Positions 1 to 8,100 of a DNA stretch of 11,805 bases are shown piece by piece. Both the position numbers and the translations under genes were made by a program. Position 1 is the first letter of the stretch. Every line of letters starts with the position of its first letter. The notes below the pieces were generated by a model. That model made no database searches and had not been told where the DNA came from. It saw only the letters and a list, made by a program, of their open reading frames with translations. Source of the stretch: M55B174 sp964618065 (GTDB lineage Bacteria; Patescibacteriota; Minisyncoccia; CAIUEV01; JAHKAQ01). Where the stretch lies: the NCBI GenBank assembly GCA_964618065.1, contig CAZTZK010000027.1, positions 1 to 11,805 of the forward strand, read 5' to 3'.

Positions 1-10
1 AGATGTAAAT

Positions 11-36
11 AAAAGATGAACAAAAAAGATGAACAA
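11..36. repeat. 13-bp perfect tandem duplication across the antitoxin start
   Basis: The 13-mer AAAAGATGAACAA occurs twice head to tail (11-23 and 24-36). Each copy holds an ATG, but 13 is not a multiple of three, so only the second ATG (29) opens the antitoxin frame; the first (16) reads a short frame that soon stops. It could be a replication-slippage duplication or a pair of sites for the HTH antitoxin. The sequence alone does not decide. Confidence 0.6.
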
Positions 37-712
37 TCAATATTATAAAATAATAAAAGATTTGAGAAACAAGAAGGGTTTAAAGCAAGAAGAAATTGCC
101 GAAAAAATAGATATCTCTAGATCTTCTTACATCTCTTTTGAGCAAGGCAAAACAGAGCTCAATTTTTCTCAGATAATAAAGTTAGCTGATATTTTTGGTG
201 TTTCTTTAGAAGAAGTTGAAAGCGGAGTAACTCCAAATAATGAAAAATACAAAGAAATGATGCTAGCCTATATTAGAAAGGGTTCGTCTACGGATGGAAA
301 AATAGGGAAAACCAAACTGGCCAAGATGTTGTATTTAGCGGATTTTGCTTGGTTTTATAACCACTTAGAAAGCATGAGTGGGATGCAATATCGTCGCATT
401 CAATATGGTCCAGTGCCGGATAGATATTTTGGAGTAATAGATGAATTGGAAACGACAGGTGAAATATCCGTTGATCATAAAAATGACATGTTTTTAATCT
501 CAGAAAACGAAAGTTCTCAAAAAAGAACTCTTAAAAAAATATCAAAAGAAGAGATGACCCTGATTAATAAAATTGCCAGAAAATGGAAAGATAGAAAAAC
601 AAATGAGATTGTTCATTTTACTCATAATCAATTGCCTTATAAAATTTGTTCCCCCAATGAAATAATTCCTTATGAATTAATAACTCAAGAAGATCCGGAA
701 TATGTCTACTAA
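29..712 (+). CDS. HTH-Panacea (DUF4065) antitoxin
   Basis: Predicted antitoxin of 227 aa that would neutralise the toxin encoded next and probably represses its own operon. Residues about 6-62 form an XRE/HTH_3 DNA-binding domain (LKQEEIAEKIDISRSSYISFEQGK). Residues about 75-215 match the Panacea domain (DUF4065, SocA-like): a KLAKMLYLADF segment (96-106) and GMQYRRIQYGPVP (118-130) carry the typical signature. Panacea is known as a versatile antitoxin domain paired with many unrelated toxins. Its 3' end overlaps the toxin start by 11 bp, the tight coupling usual for such pairs. No Shine-Dalgarno sequence precedes the ATG at 29, and a short tandem duplication spans it. Only 28 bp of upstream sequence is visible, so the promoter cannot be judged. 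The family call is firm; the antitoxin role follows from family and context. Confidence 0.85.
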   Translation: MNNQYYKIIKDLRNKKGLKQEEIAEKIDISRSSYISFEQGKTELNFSQIIKLADIFGVSLEEVESGVTPNNEKYKEMMLAYIRKGSSTDGKIGKTKLAKMLYLADFAWFYNHLESMSGMQYRRIQYGPVPDRYFGVIDELETTGEISVDHKNDMFLISENESSQKRTLKKISKEEMTLINKIARKWKDRKTNEIVHFTHNQLPYKICSPNEIIPYELITQEDPEYVY

Positions 713-1094
713 ATATTCAGTAATAGTGGAACGCTTTGCCGAACGCCACTTTATTAAAAAATTTAAGAAAAAATATAAAAAAGCTTGGGATATGACATGG
801 AAGGCTATAAATGATGAGTTAAAGAGAGTTGACGCTTTATTTAAAACTTCAATTGCTCAAGAAATTGTTAAAACTAAAAATATTAGAATAGTTAAAACTA
901 AGTTTCGTATTGCTGGAACAAACCAATCAAAAAATACTTCCGGCAATAGATGCATCGTCGCTGTTCAAGAGGACATAAAAATAGTTTATGTCCTTTTAGT
1001 TTATCATAAAAATGATTTGGGTAATGGCAACGAAACGGTAAAATGGAAGCAGATGGTTAAAAAGAATTATGGTCAATATGGGGGTTTGTTTTGA
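702..1094 (+). CDS. RelE/ParE-superfamily toxin
   Basis: Small basic protein of 130 aa, translationally coupled to the preceding Panacea antitoxin (ATG at 702 lies inside its last codons). The layout fits the RelE fold: an N-terminal strand (YSVIVE), lysine-rich helices (FIKKFKKKYKKAW, then to about residue 57), and a C-terminal sheet with KTKFRIAG (65-72), NRCIVAVQ (82-89) and YVLLVYHKNDL (96-106). R69, R83, Y101 and K103 stand where RelE-type mRNA interferases keep basic and aromatic active-site residues. If it is an interferase it would cleave mRNA on the ribosome; ParE-type gyrase poisoning is the alternative. At 130 aa it is somewhat longer than typical RelE. It ends with TGA. The fold is a recognition call from strand pattern and context, not from a strong signature motif. 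Confidence 0.68.
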   Translation: MSTKYSVIVERFAERHFIKKFKKKYKKAWDMTWKAINDELKRVDALFKTSIAQEIVKTKNIRIVKTKFRIAGTNQSKNTSGNRCIVAVQEDIKIVYVLLVYHKNDLGNGNETVKWKQMVKKNYGQYGGLF

Positions 1095-1102
1095 GGAATA
1101 AA

Positions 1103-1176
1103 GTTAAATTATAATAAGCTAAACTATATTATAACTTAACCTTGTAATTTATAATATAATATGTTATATTATAACT
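1103..1176. promoter_or_regulatory. AT-rich operator/promoter region of the fic gene
   Basis: The 82 bp between the toxin and fic are packed with symmetry. TATATTATAACT occurs twice in the same orientation, 40 bp apart (1125-1136 and 1165-1176). TTATAATATAA (1149-1159) and TTATATTATAA (1164-1174) form an 11-bp perfect inverted repeat with a 4-bp centre. GTTATA-T-TATAAC (1163-1175) is itself a palindrome. A further imperfect pair, 12 of 13, joins 1103-1115 and 1128-1140. Several TATAAT-like -10 candidates fall inside. No ribosome binding site precedes the ATG at 1177, so a leaderless mRNA is possible. The C-terminal DNA-binding domain of Fic is the obvious candidate ligand. Confidence 0.5.
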
Positions 1177-2319
1177 ATGGAAAAATATAAGGCGGGAAAA
1201 AATAATCTTTTTAACAAAAACAAATCTCATCAATATGAGTATTTTTTACCATCTTTGGTTAATAGACCTTTCGATATTGAAAATAAAAGGATTTTAACAA
1301 CTTTAGAGGAAACTGTAAGATTATTAGGTGAATTAAATGCCTACGGAAGTTTAATCCCTGATATTGATTTTTTTATACAAATGCATATTGTTTCAGAAGC
1401 TGTTAGCTCATCAAAAATTGAAGGCACAAAAACTGGAATGGAGGAAGCTCTTCTGTCGGCAGATGAAATTAATCCGGAGAAAAGAGATGATTGGCAAGAG
1501 GTAAACAATTATATTCGTGCGATGAATAAGGCGATTGCTAACTTGAAACAATTACCTGTATCCGTGCGTCTCATTAAGAAAACGCATCATATTTTACTTT
1601 CAGGAGTACGAGGTAAGCACAAAATGCCTGGAGAAATTAGGACAAGTCAAAATTGGATTGGCGGTGCTTCTATTAATACCGCTCATTTTATTCCACCCCA
1701 TGAAAAACATTTACCAGAGTTGCTTTCTGATTGGGAGAAATTTTGGCATAACGAAAATATACATATTCCTATCTTAATAAAGTTAGCAATTGGACACTAT
1801 CAGTTTGAAACGATCCATCCATTTTTGGATGGCAATGGTCGCATTGGTCGTTTGCTTATTTCGTTGCAACTAATAGAAAGGGGGTTCTTAAGATATCCTG
1901 TTTTGTATATCTCAGATTTTTTTGAGACGCACAGACAATCTTATTATGATACTTTGAACAAGGTAAGAACAGATGATGATTTGGAACAGTGGATCTTATT
2001 TTTTCTGGAGGGTGTTATAGAAACAGCAAAAAAATCAAAACGAACTTTTGAAAATATTATCACGCTAAGAGAATCCTCTGAAAACAAAATTTCTACATTA
2101 GGAAGGAAGACACAACGCGGGCGCAAGCTGTTGATGTATCTGTTTTCTGATCCTATAGTAAAAGTTAAAGATGTTGAAAAATATTTGGAGGTAAACTATG
2201 CCACAGCCAATAGCCTTGTGGAAGATTTTGTAAATCTCGGGATCCTGAAAGAGAAAACCGGTTTTTCAAGAAATCGTCTTTTCGGTATGGATGATTATAT
2301 AGAATTATTTAGGAAATAA
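1177..2319 (+). CDS. Fic-family protein AMP-transferase, class II, with C-terminal winged helix
   Basis: Fic (Fido) domain enzyme of 380 aa. Such enzymes usually transfer AMP from ATP to a hydroxyl side chain of a target protein. The full active-site motif HPFLDGNGRIGR is at 214-225, with catalytic H214. An N-terminal inhibitory helix motif of the (S/T)xxxE(G/N) type is visible as SSKIEG (78-83, inhibitory E82), which makes it a class II Fic that keeps itself off in cis. Residues about 20-110 look like the Fic N-terminal domain, and about 305-370 form a winged-helix-like module (VEKYLEVNYATANSLVEDFV). This architecture is common in stand-alone bacterial Fic proteins; target and biological role are unknown. 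The C-terminal domain suggests autoregulation through the palindromes just upstream. No cognate small antitoxin is seen beside it, as expected for class II. Confidence 0.92.
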   Translation: MEKYKAGKNNLFNKNKSHQYEYFLPSLVNRPFDIENKRILTTLEETVRLLGELNAYGSLIPDIDFFIQMHIVSEAVSSSKIEGTKTGMEEALLSADEINPEKRDDWQEVNNYIRAMNKAIANLKQLPVSVRLIKKTHHILLSGVRGKHKMPGEIRTSQNWIGGASINTAHFIPPHEKHLPELLSDWEKFWHNENIHIPILIKLAIGHYQFETIHPFLDGNGRIGRLLISLQLIERGFLRYPVLYISDFFETHRQSYYDTLNKVRTDDDLEQWILFFLEGVIETAKKSKRTFENIITLRESSENKISTLGRKTQRGRKLLMYLFSDPIVKVKDVEKYLEVNYATANSLVEDFVNLGILKEKTGFSRNRLFGMDDYIELFRK

Positions 2320-2561
2320 TATGCTAACAAAATCCAAGCAATCTTTACTGAACTATGAGCTATGAATTATGAATTAATAAAATATTCCTTATTTGAAAAT
2401 TGAAAATTATTTCCTAGCCTTACGAATTTTATAAACTTTCTAACTTTACAAACTCAGTTAGCTTCCCAAGCTGGGGCGAAAGTGGTTAAATAGAAAGTGG
2501 TGTTACGTAATTAATTACTTACTACCAAAATTATGCTACAAGATTTTTATCTGGTAAAAAT
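2320..2561. other. Gene-free spacer with short tandem heptamers
   Basis: No gene is supported here. Two tandem heptamer pairs lie close together: TATGAAT twice (2361-2374) and TGAAAAT twice (2394-2407). AGCTT-CCC-AAGCT (2460-2472) is a small inverted repeat touching the left edge of the duplicated intergenic element described separately. No convincing terminator for fic is visible. Confidence 0.5.
2472..2523 (+). repeat. Intergenic element, copy 1 (upstream of the nuclease gene)
   Basis: First of two ungapped copies of a 52-bp element; 43 positions agree with the copy at 4975-5026. The left part reads TGGGGCGAAAGTGGTT and the right end carries the perfect palindrome GTAATTAATTAC next to TTACGTAA. 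The middle ten bases are the diverged part. AAAGTGG occurs twice inside this copy (2479-2485 and 2494-2500). It ends 38 bp before the ATG of the nuclease-like gene, so it may be part of its promoter. AAAGTGG/TGGGG repeats recall MraZ-type boxes, but that resemblance is only suggestive. Confidence 0.7.
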
Positions 2562-3668
2562 ATGAGCATCATAATTTCTAAACAAGGGCAAAGCGCCCAA
2601 AAAATAGACAGATCTGACTTTGAGGCTGAAGACAATCTCCAAAATTATATTCATAGGAACCCCGAAGCTATTCCAGTTTATGAAATAGAAAAAGATAAAA
2701 AACTGTTTGTGGTCAAAAGGGAGTTTGAGACTAATTCAGGCCCCATTGACGCCTTGGCGATAGATAAAGACGGAGACATCTATATTGTTGAAACTAAACT
2801 CTATAAGAATCCAGACAAGAGAACGGTCGTGGCCCAAGCCTTAGATTATGGGGCGGCCCTTTGGAAACACTTTAATGATTTTGATGAATTCATGAGAATA
2901 TTAGATCAAGAGTGCCAGGAGAATTTCGAAAGCACTTTTCAGGAAAAACTTGCTGCTTTCTTTAGTCTGGATGAGGAGCAAGTAGCGGTGCAACTAGATT
3001 CCATGAGGAAAAATCTCAACGAAGGCAATCTTAAATTTGTGATTCTAATGGATACGATTGGCGAGAGATTAAAAGATTTAATTCTCTATGTTAACCAAAA
3101 TAGCCAGTTTGACATTTATGCTGTGCAGTTGGAGTATTATCGGCACGAAGAATATGAGATTATTATTCCAAGATTGTTTGGGGTTGAGGTAAAGAAAAAT
3201 GTTAGAGCTAGTTCTTCCCAGAGAAGAAAATGGACGAAGGAAGACTTCTTACAGGATGCAAAAGAAAAAAGTACCAGTGGCGCCTATAAAATAATTGAAG
3301 ATTTACTAGAATTTTCGTATCAGAATGCTGATAAAGTGGTATACGGAACTGGGCAGCATGGGTTGTTTAGTTATAAATTAAATACACCAAATGGAGAAAT
3401 AACAATATTTAGGCTGGAGGCGAAAGGATTACTAATATTTGGCCTTGATTATGTGCTATTGCAGGAAAAGATTCCAAGAGAAATGGTACATGATTTGATA
3501 AAGCGCTTGGAGGACATTCCAGGAATGGATGTTCGGAATGGTACAAATTTTGAACGCAGTGAATTATATCTGGAACTTGATAAAGTTGCGGACAATTCAA
3601 ATGAGATTAAAAAAATAAAAAGGGAGACGATAAAATTTACAAAGAAAGTTAGGGCTCGAAGTAAGTAA
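2562..3668 (+). CDS. PD-(D/E)XK nuclease-like protein (NucS/DUF91-type N-terminus)
   Basis: Protein of 368 aa whose first 105 residues show the restriction-endonuclease-like core as seen in NucS/DUF91 proteins: an early acidic helix (E23), then GPIDALAID with D63, then IYIVETKL with E77 and K79 (the E-x-K half of the motif), then VVAQALDYGAAL with Q92. These residues would bind metal and cut DNA. Residues 150-215 form an alternating strand-helix region (LKFVILMDTIGERLKDLILYV, written here only as its first 20 residues would allow: LKFVILMDTI...), and 235-345 a second domain I do not recognise. The C-terminal 20 residues are lysine/arginine rich. No Shine-Dalgarno sequence precedes the start. 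DNA repair, restriction or another defence role are all possible; context among defence-type genes favours defence, weakly. GC content is visibly higher than in cas12a (30 of 60 bases at 2821-2880). Confidence 0.75.
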   Translation: MSIIISKQGQSAQKIDRSDFEAEDNLQNYIHRNPEAIPVYEIEKDKKLFVVKREFETNSGPIDALAIDKDGDIYIVETKLYKNPDKRTVVAQALDYGAALWKHFNDFDEFMRILDQECQENFESTFQEKLAAFFSLDEEQVAVQLDSMRKNLNEGNLKFVILMDTIGERLKDLILYVNQNSQFDIYAVQLEYYRHEEYEIIIPRLFGVEVKKNVRASSSQRRKWTKEDFLQDAKEKSTSGAYKIIEDLLEFSYQNADKVVYGTGQHGLFSYKLNTPNGEITIFRLEAKGLLIFGLDYVLLQEKIPREMVHDLIKRLEDIPGMDVRNGTNFERSELYLELDKVADNSNEIKKIKRETIKFTKKVRARSK

Positions 3669-3804
3669 TACCAACTGACATTATTAACAAGTGATGAAGA
3701 ATTAGGAGTAGGCTAAAATTAAGTGAGATAGAGCCTAAATTTCTTTACAAAATAATTACGAAGTTTAATGTTAGGGGAGGAAATATAATAAATAAATTAA
3801 ATAA

Positions 3805-4794
3805 ATGAAAAAGCCACTATTAATCTCTATCTCTCTGTTTATTGTCTTGCTTATCATGGGGTCGGGATTATTTTATTATTTTATTGGGACGCCAACTTAT
3901 TCTCTTTACCAAATCAAAAGGGCAATAAAAAATCATGATAGCGCTTCCTTCAACCAATATGTTGATGTTGATAGAATTGTAGATAGCCTAATGGAAGAAG
4001 CATCAAAGAGCGTTGAAGAAGAAATGGGCGAGGATAATCCTTTTGGAGCGTTAGGAATGAGTTTAGTGAATGCTATGGCTCCTTCACTCAAGGAGTCAAT
4101 GAAGCAGAGTATTAATAAGAGTATTGAGGATATTTCTGAAGGCGAGGGAGAATCAAGTAATAAAATAGAGATAAAGGAAATAAAGAAAGAAGGTAAAGCG
4201 GCCGAGGCAATATTAACTAATGGCAATAATGAAGAAATACAATTAAGTATGGTAAGAACAGGAAGACGTTGGAAAGTTGTTGGAATAAGTTTTGATGATT
4301 TTAAAAAACTTAATTTAAAAACTGACGAAGATAACAAGGATCAAGAGGAGAAAAAACAGGCAGAAACACAGTTTATTGTAAGGGCTATAGGTGAAGAAGT
4401 CTCCACAAAGACTTTTAAGCTTAAAGTAAATTCTGCTACTGAGGGAGAGACGATCGTGAGTAAATATGGCACTCCGCAACCCGCTACAGATGGAGCCAAG
4501 TTTGTTATTGTCAATATGGATGTTACCAATTTAACCGATGAGAAATTTATGTTTTCTCCCGATAAGAGCATTAGTCTTGTTGATGATAATGGTAAAAAGT
4601 TTGAAACTTACGATGATACAATTGGAAATATTGATGATTATCTCAATGTTCAAGACTTATCTCCAAGTATTGTAAAAAAAGGTGTCCTGGTATACGAAAT
4701 TCCACAGGATACAAGTAACTATGAATTATTTGTTGAAAATGAGGGAACAGAAGAAATCTATCAGATAAGATTGAGCGGCGATTCACAGGAGTAA
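3805..4794 (+). CDS. Membrane-anchored DUF2939-DUF4352 protein
   Basis: Protein of 329 aa with one N-terminal transmembrane or uncleaved signal segment (about residues 4-27, LLISISLFIVLLIMGSGLF) after a KK start, so the rest probably faces outside. Residues about 29-165 match DUF2939 (PTYSLYQIKRAIKNHD at its start is characteristic). A charged linker (about 172-187) leads to a DUF4352 beta-sandwich, about 190-320, with the typical FVIVNMDVTNLTDEKF core strand. No lipobox cysteine is seen. Function is unknown; such proteins are usually surface or envelope factors rather than defence enzymes. An in-frame TAA directly before the ATG fixes the start. An AGGGGAGG Shine-Dalgarno-like run at 3773-3780 is about 24 bp upstream, too far for normal use. 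A terminator follows. Confidence 0.8.
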   Translation: MKKPLLISISLFIVLLIMGSGLFYYFIGTPTYSLYQIKRAIKNHDSASFNQYVDVDRIVDSLMEEASKSVEEEMGEDNPFGALGMSLVNAMAPSLKESMKQSINKSIEDISEGEGESSNKIEIKEIKKEGKAAEAILTNGNNEEIQLSMVRTGRRWKVVGISFDDFKKLNLKTDEDNKDQEEKKQAETQFIVRAIGEEVSTKTFKLKVNSATEGETIVSKYGTPQPATDGAKFVIVNMDVTNLTDEKFMFSPDKSISLVDDNGKKFETYDDTIGNIDDYLNVQDLSPSIVKKGVLVYEIPQDTSNYELFVENEGTEEIYQIRLSGDSQE

Positions 4795-4836
4795 CTGAAT
4801 TGTTGAGAGTGGAAAAAGTAGGGATTCTTAAGATTT

Positions 4837-4863
4837 AAGCCAGGGCGTAAAAACCCTGGCTTT
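4837..4863 (+). terminator. Hairpin terminator after the DUF2939-DUF4352 gene
   Basis: AAGCCAGGG (4837-4845) pairs perfectly with CCCTGGCTT (4854-4862) around an 8-base loop CGTAAAAA. The following T-run is short (TTT then GCTATT), so termination may be incomplete. It lies 42 bp after the stop codon and insulates cas12a from upstream transcription. Confidence 0.75.
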
Positions 4864-4938
4864 GCTATTAAGGTTATAAGGTAGCTATAAAGATAATTAT
4901 CTGAAAAACCTATGGTGTTAATACTTTAGGGAATTATT

Positions 4939-4975
4939 AAAACTTCATTAAATTTTAATAAAAACTTTATTAAAT
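4939..4975. repeat. Direct repeats in the cas12a upstream region
   Basis: AAAACTTCATTAAAT (4939-4953) and AAAACTTTATTAAAT (4961-4975) differ at one of 15 positions and are 22 bp apart, about two helical turns. The second overlaps a 9-bp inverted repeat, TTTAATAAA (4954-4962) against TTTATTAAA (4966-4974). The arrangement fits a dimeric regulator site before cas12a, but in so AT-rich a spacer chance is a real alternative. Confidence 0.4.
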
Positions 4976-5026
4976 GGGGTGAAAGTGGTTTAATAAGGAG
5001 GAGAATTACGTAATTAATTACTTACT
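4975..5026 (+). repeat. Intergenic element, copy 2 (upstream of cas12a)
   Basis: Second copy of the 52-bp element at 2472-2523 (43/52, no gaps, same orientation). It reads TGGGGTGAAAGTGGTT at the left and keeps the right-hand TTACGTAA and GTAATTAATTAC palindromes unchanged. The diverged middle here contains AAGGAGGAGA (4995-5004), a textbook Shine-Dalgarno core that no gene start follows at usable distance. The copy ends 78 bp before the cas12a ATG. Confidence 0.7.
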
Positions 5027-5104
5027 TACTGATGAGAAAATAATAAGTATAAGAATTTATATTTTAATTATAAAGAGAAAATTTAATTAAAGTAATCTAC
5101 CATT
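5027..5104 (+). promoter_or_regulatory. Likely cas12a promoter/leader region
   Basis: Very AT-rich stretch between the intergenic element and the cas12a start. TATA-like runs around 5057-5073 (ATTTATATTTTAATTATAAAG region) could hold a -10 box, but no matching -35 stands out. There is no Shine-Dalgarno sequence before the ATG. The terminator at 4837-4863 lies upstream, so a promoter is expected between it and 5105; its exact place is not resolved. Confidence 0.3.
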
Positions 5105-8100
5105 ATGAAAAAACAATCTGTATTCAAAAATTTTACCAATCTGTACGAACTTTCAAAAACTTTACGATTTGAGTTGAGGCCGGTGGGGAAAACGACCAAT
5201 CTTTTGAAAAAGAATGAAGTTTTTGAAAAAGACAAAACAATAGATAATGCCTATCAACAGGCAAAATTTTATTTTGATAAATTGCACCAGCGATTTATAG
5301 AAAAATCATTACAAAATATAAAATTAGATTTTTCAGAATATGAAAAATTGTTTTTTAAAAAAAGAGAGCTACAAAGACAAAAAAACAATTCAAAAGAAAT
5401 ACAAAATAAAACGAAGAAGCTATATAGAGAAATGGATAAATTAAGAATCCAAATTGCGGGAGGGAAAATAGATAAGAAAGAAATTATAGGCAAGTTTAAC
5501 GAAACAGGAGAAGAATGGAAAAAAGATTATCAGGGGAAAGAGTTAGGATTTAACAAGAGCGATTTAAAACAAAAAGGCTATAATTTTATTCTTTCGTCTG
5601 GTGTCCTAAAAATTTTAAAATATGAGTTTCCAAAGAAAAAAGATCAAGAGTTTCAAAACGAAGGTTACCCAAGTTTATTTATCAGGGAAAGTGAAGGATC
5701 TCGAAATCAAGTTTATATTTTTGATAAATTTGATGGGTTTATTGGGTATTTAGATAAATTTCAAAAGACCAGAGAAAATATGTATTCAGAAAAGGCTGAT
5801 GGCACAGCTATTGCTAACAGAATAATAAATGAAAATTTACAAAAATTTTTAGAAAATAAAATCCATTTTAAAGAATTGGGAAAAGAAAATGTAGATTTTT
5901 CTAAAGAAATAGAAGTGGATTTAAAGGGGAAAACTTTAAACGATATTTTTTCTTTAGAGTTTTATAACCAATGCTTGTTGCAGGACGATATAAATTTCTA
6001 TAACAAAATAATTGGAGGCGAAACAAAAGAATTAGAAAACGGAGAAAAACAGTCTTTTAAAGGACTAAATCAAATTATTAATGAATATAGGCAGCAACAC
6101 AAAAACGATGAGGATTTTTTAAAATCTAAATTTTATTTGTTTAAACTATTAGATAAACAAATTTTAGGGGAAATAGAAAAAGAAAAGCAACTCATAGAAG
6201 TTGATGAAAATGGTAAAGATAATTTATTTGATAGATTAAAAGAGTTTATAAAAGAGAATAAATTAAAAATCAAAGAAGCGGATGTTTTATTCAAAGATTT
6301 TACAAGAGGAGAATATAACGAGGAATTGGGAAAAATTTATATTTCTTCAAAAGCGATAAATACTATTTCAAGAAAATGGTTCCAAGATTCTTATGCTTTT
6401 GAAATTTTATTACCGCAAAAATCTAAAAAGGATGAAAAAGGTATAGTAAAATTAAAAGATTTTATTTCCATTTTAGAGATAAAAAATGTTTTAAATGATG
6501 AAATAAAATCAAAAGATATTTATAAAAAAGATTACCAAGATTGCATAGACGAGCAAAAAACTAATTTTGAAAAATTTATTACAATTTGGAATAGAGAGCT
6601 TGAAAGCTTATTCAAAGATGAAATCAATAAAGCTAAAAAAGTAAAAAGAATTGGTTATCAAAATGCTTTGAGAGAAGTAGAAAAATTATCAAAGGATTTT
6701 GATAGTAAAGATTCTAAGAATATTGAAATTATTAAAAATTACGCTGATGCTAGTTTAAGAATCTTTCAGATGATGAAGTATTTTGCTTTGGAAAAAGAAA
6801 AAAAGAAAAATCCTGAAAATTTAGAAGCGGGCGATTTTTACGTGGAGTTTGAGAAATATTACAATGATTATCAAATTATTAAATATTATAATGCTTTTCG
6901 AAATTTTCTAACTAAAAAACCATATAGCGAGAATAAAATTAAATTGAATTTTGAGAAAGGAAATCTGCTTGGAGGTTGGGCAGAAAGTCCTAAAGGCAAT
7001 GCACAGTTTAATGCATATATTTTGAGAAAAAATCAATCTTATTTTTTAGGAGTTACAAATTTTTCAAAAGTTCTTGATACTAATAATGCCAAAAAGTATA
7101 GTGACGAAATTAAAAATATTTCGAATGGATATTATGAAAAAATGAATTATAAGCAATTAAAATCTACTTCAATATATGGCTCAAGTTATGAAAAAAGATA
7201 TAAGTCAAAATACGCAGGTGACAAGAACCAATATTCAGACAAGGAATTAATTAAAAGAATTAAGGAAATTTTAAAATTGCAAGTAAAATATTTCCCTAAT
7301 CTTAAAAAGTTTATCAACAAAAACTATAGAAATAAGAATGATCTAGCTAAAGATTTAGGGAATGAGCAGTTTTATAATATTAATTTTGATGAAAAAGTGA
7401 GTTTGGATTATGTGGAAAAGGGTAGATATAAAATTAATAGAGGGGAAAAGTATTTATATCTTTTCCAAATTTACAATAAAGATTTTTCGAAAGATAGGGG
7501 AGAAAAAAGCAAAAATAAAAAAGAAAATTTACATACGAGCTATTTTAAAATGCTTTTTGATAAAAATAATTTTAAGAAATCATTATTTAAATTAAGTGGA
7601 GGTGGTGAAATTTTTTTTCGTCCAAGTTCAATTGAAAAGATTAAAGAAAAAAGAAATTTTCCAAAGGAAATCATTAGAAATAAAAGATACTCTGATGATA
7701 AATACTTATTTCATTTTCCAATTAAAATAAATTCAGGGAAAGGCAAAAAAGGAAACAGGGAATTTAATCAAGAGACTAATCAAAAACTTTTTAAACAAAT
7801 TGATGATATAAATATTATCGGTATAGACCGTGGAGAAAAACATTTAGCATATTATTCAGTGATTAACCAAAATGGAGAAATTATTGATCAGGGTTCATTT
7901 AATAAAATAAATGGGCATGACTATCACAAAAAACTTGATGAAAGAGAAAAAGAACGAATGGACGCCAGAAAATCATGGAAATCTATTAGGAATATAAGAG
8001 AATTAAAACAGGGCTATATTTCTCAAGTTGTTCGAAAAATTGCTGATTTAATTATTGAGTATAATGCGATCGTAGTTTTTGAAGATTTAAATTTTGGTTT

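Noticed and set aside
1092..1094. TGA of the toxin read as a sense codon (alternative code)
   Set aside because: The toxin is a sensible length at TGA and all other genes close normally under the standard code; one TGA stop gives no case for recoding.
3709..3737. TAGGCT/AGCCTA hairpin after the nuclease gene
   Set aside because: Only six pairs with a 17-base loop and no clean T-run; too weak to call a terminator.
3933..4571. Reverse-strand open frames inside the DUF2939 gene
   Set aside because: They are antisense shadows of a well-supported gene with no recognisable domain or start signal.
4812..4826. AAAAGTAG as an anti-repeat or tracrRNA piece
   Set aside because: Only eight bases agree with the complement of the repeat, and Cas12a systems do not need a tracrRNA.
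2472..5026. Composite transposon flanked by the two repeats
   Set aside because: No transposase or terminal inverted repeats are present, and each copy sits in a promoter-like position.
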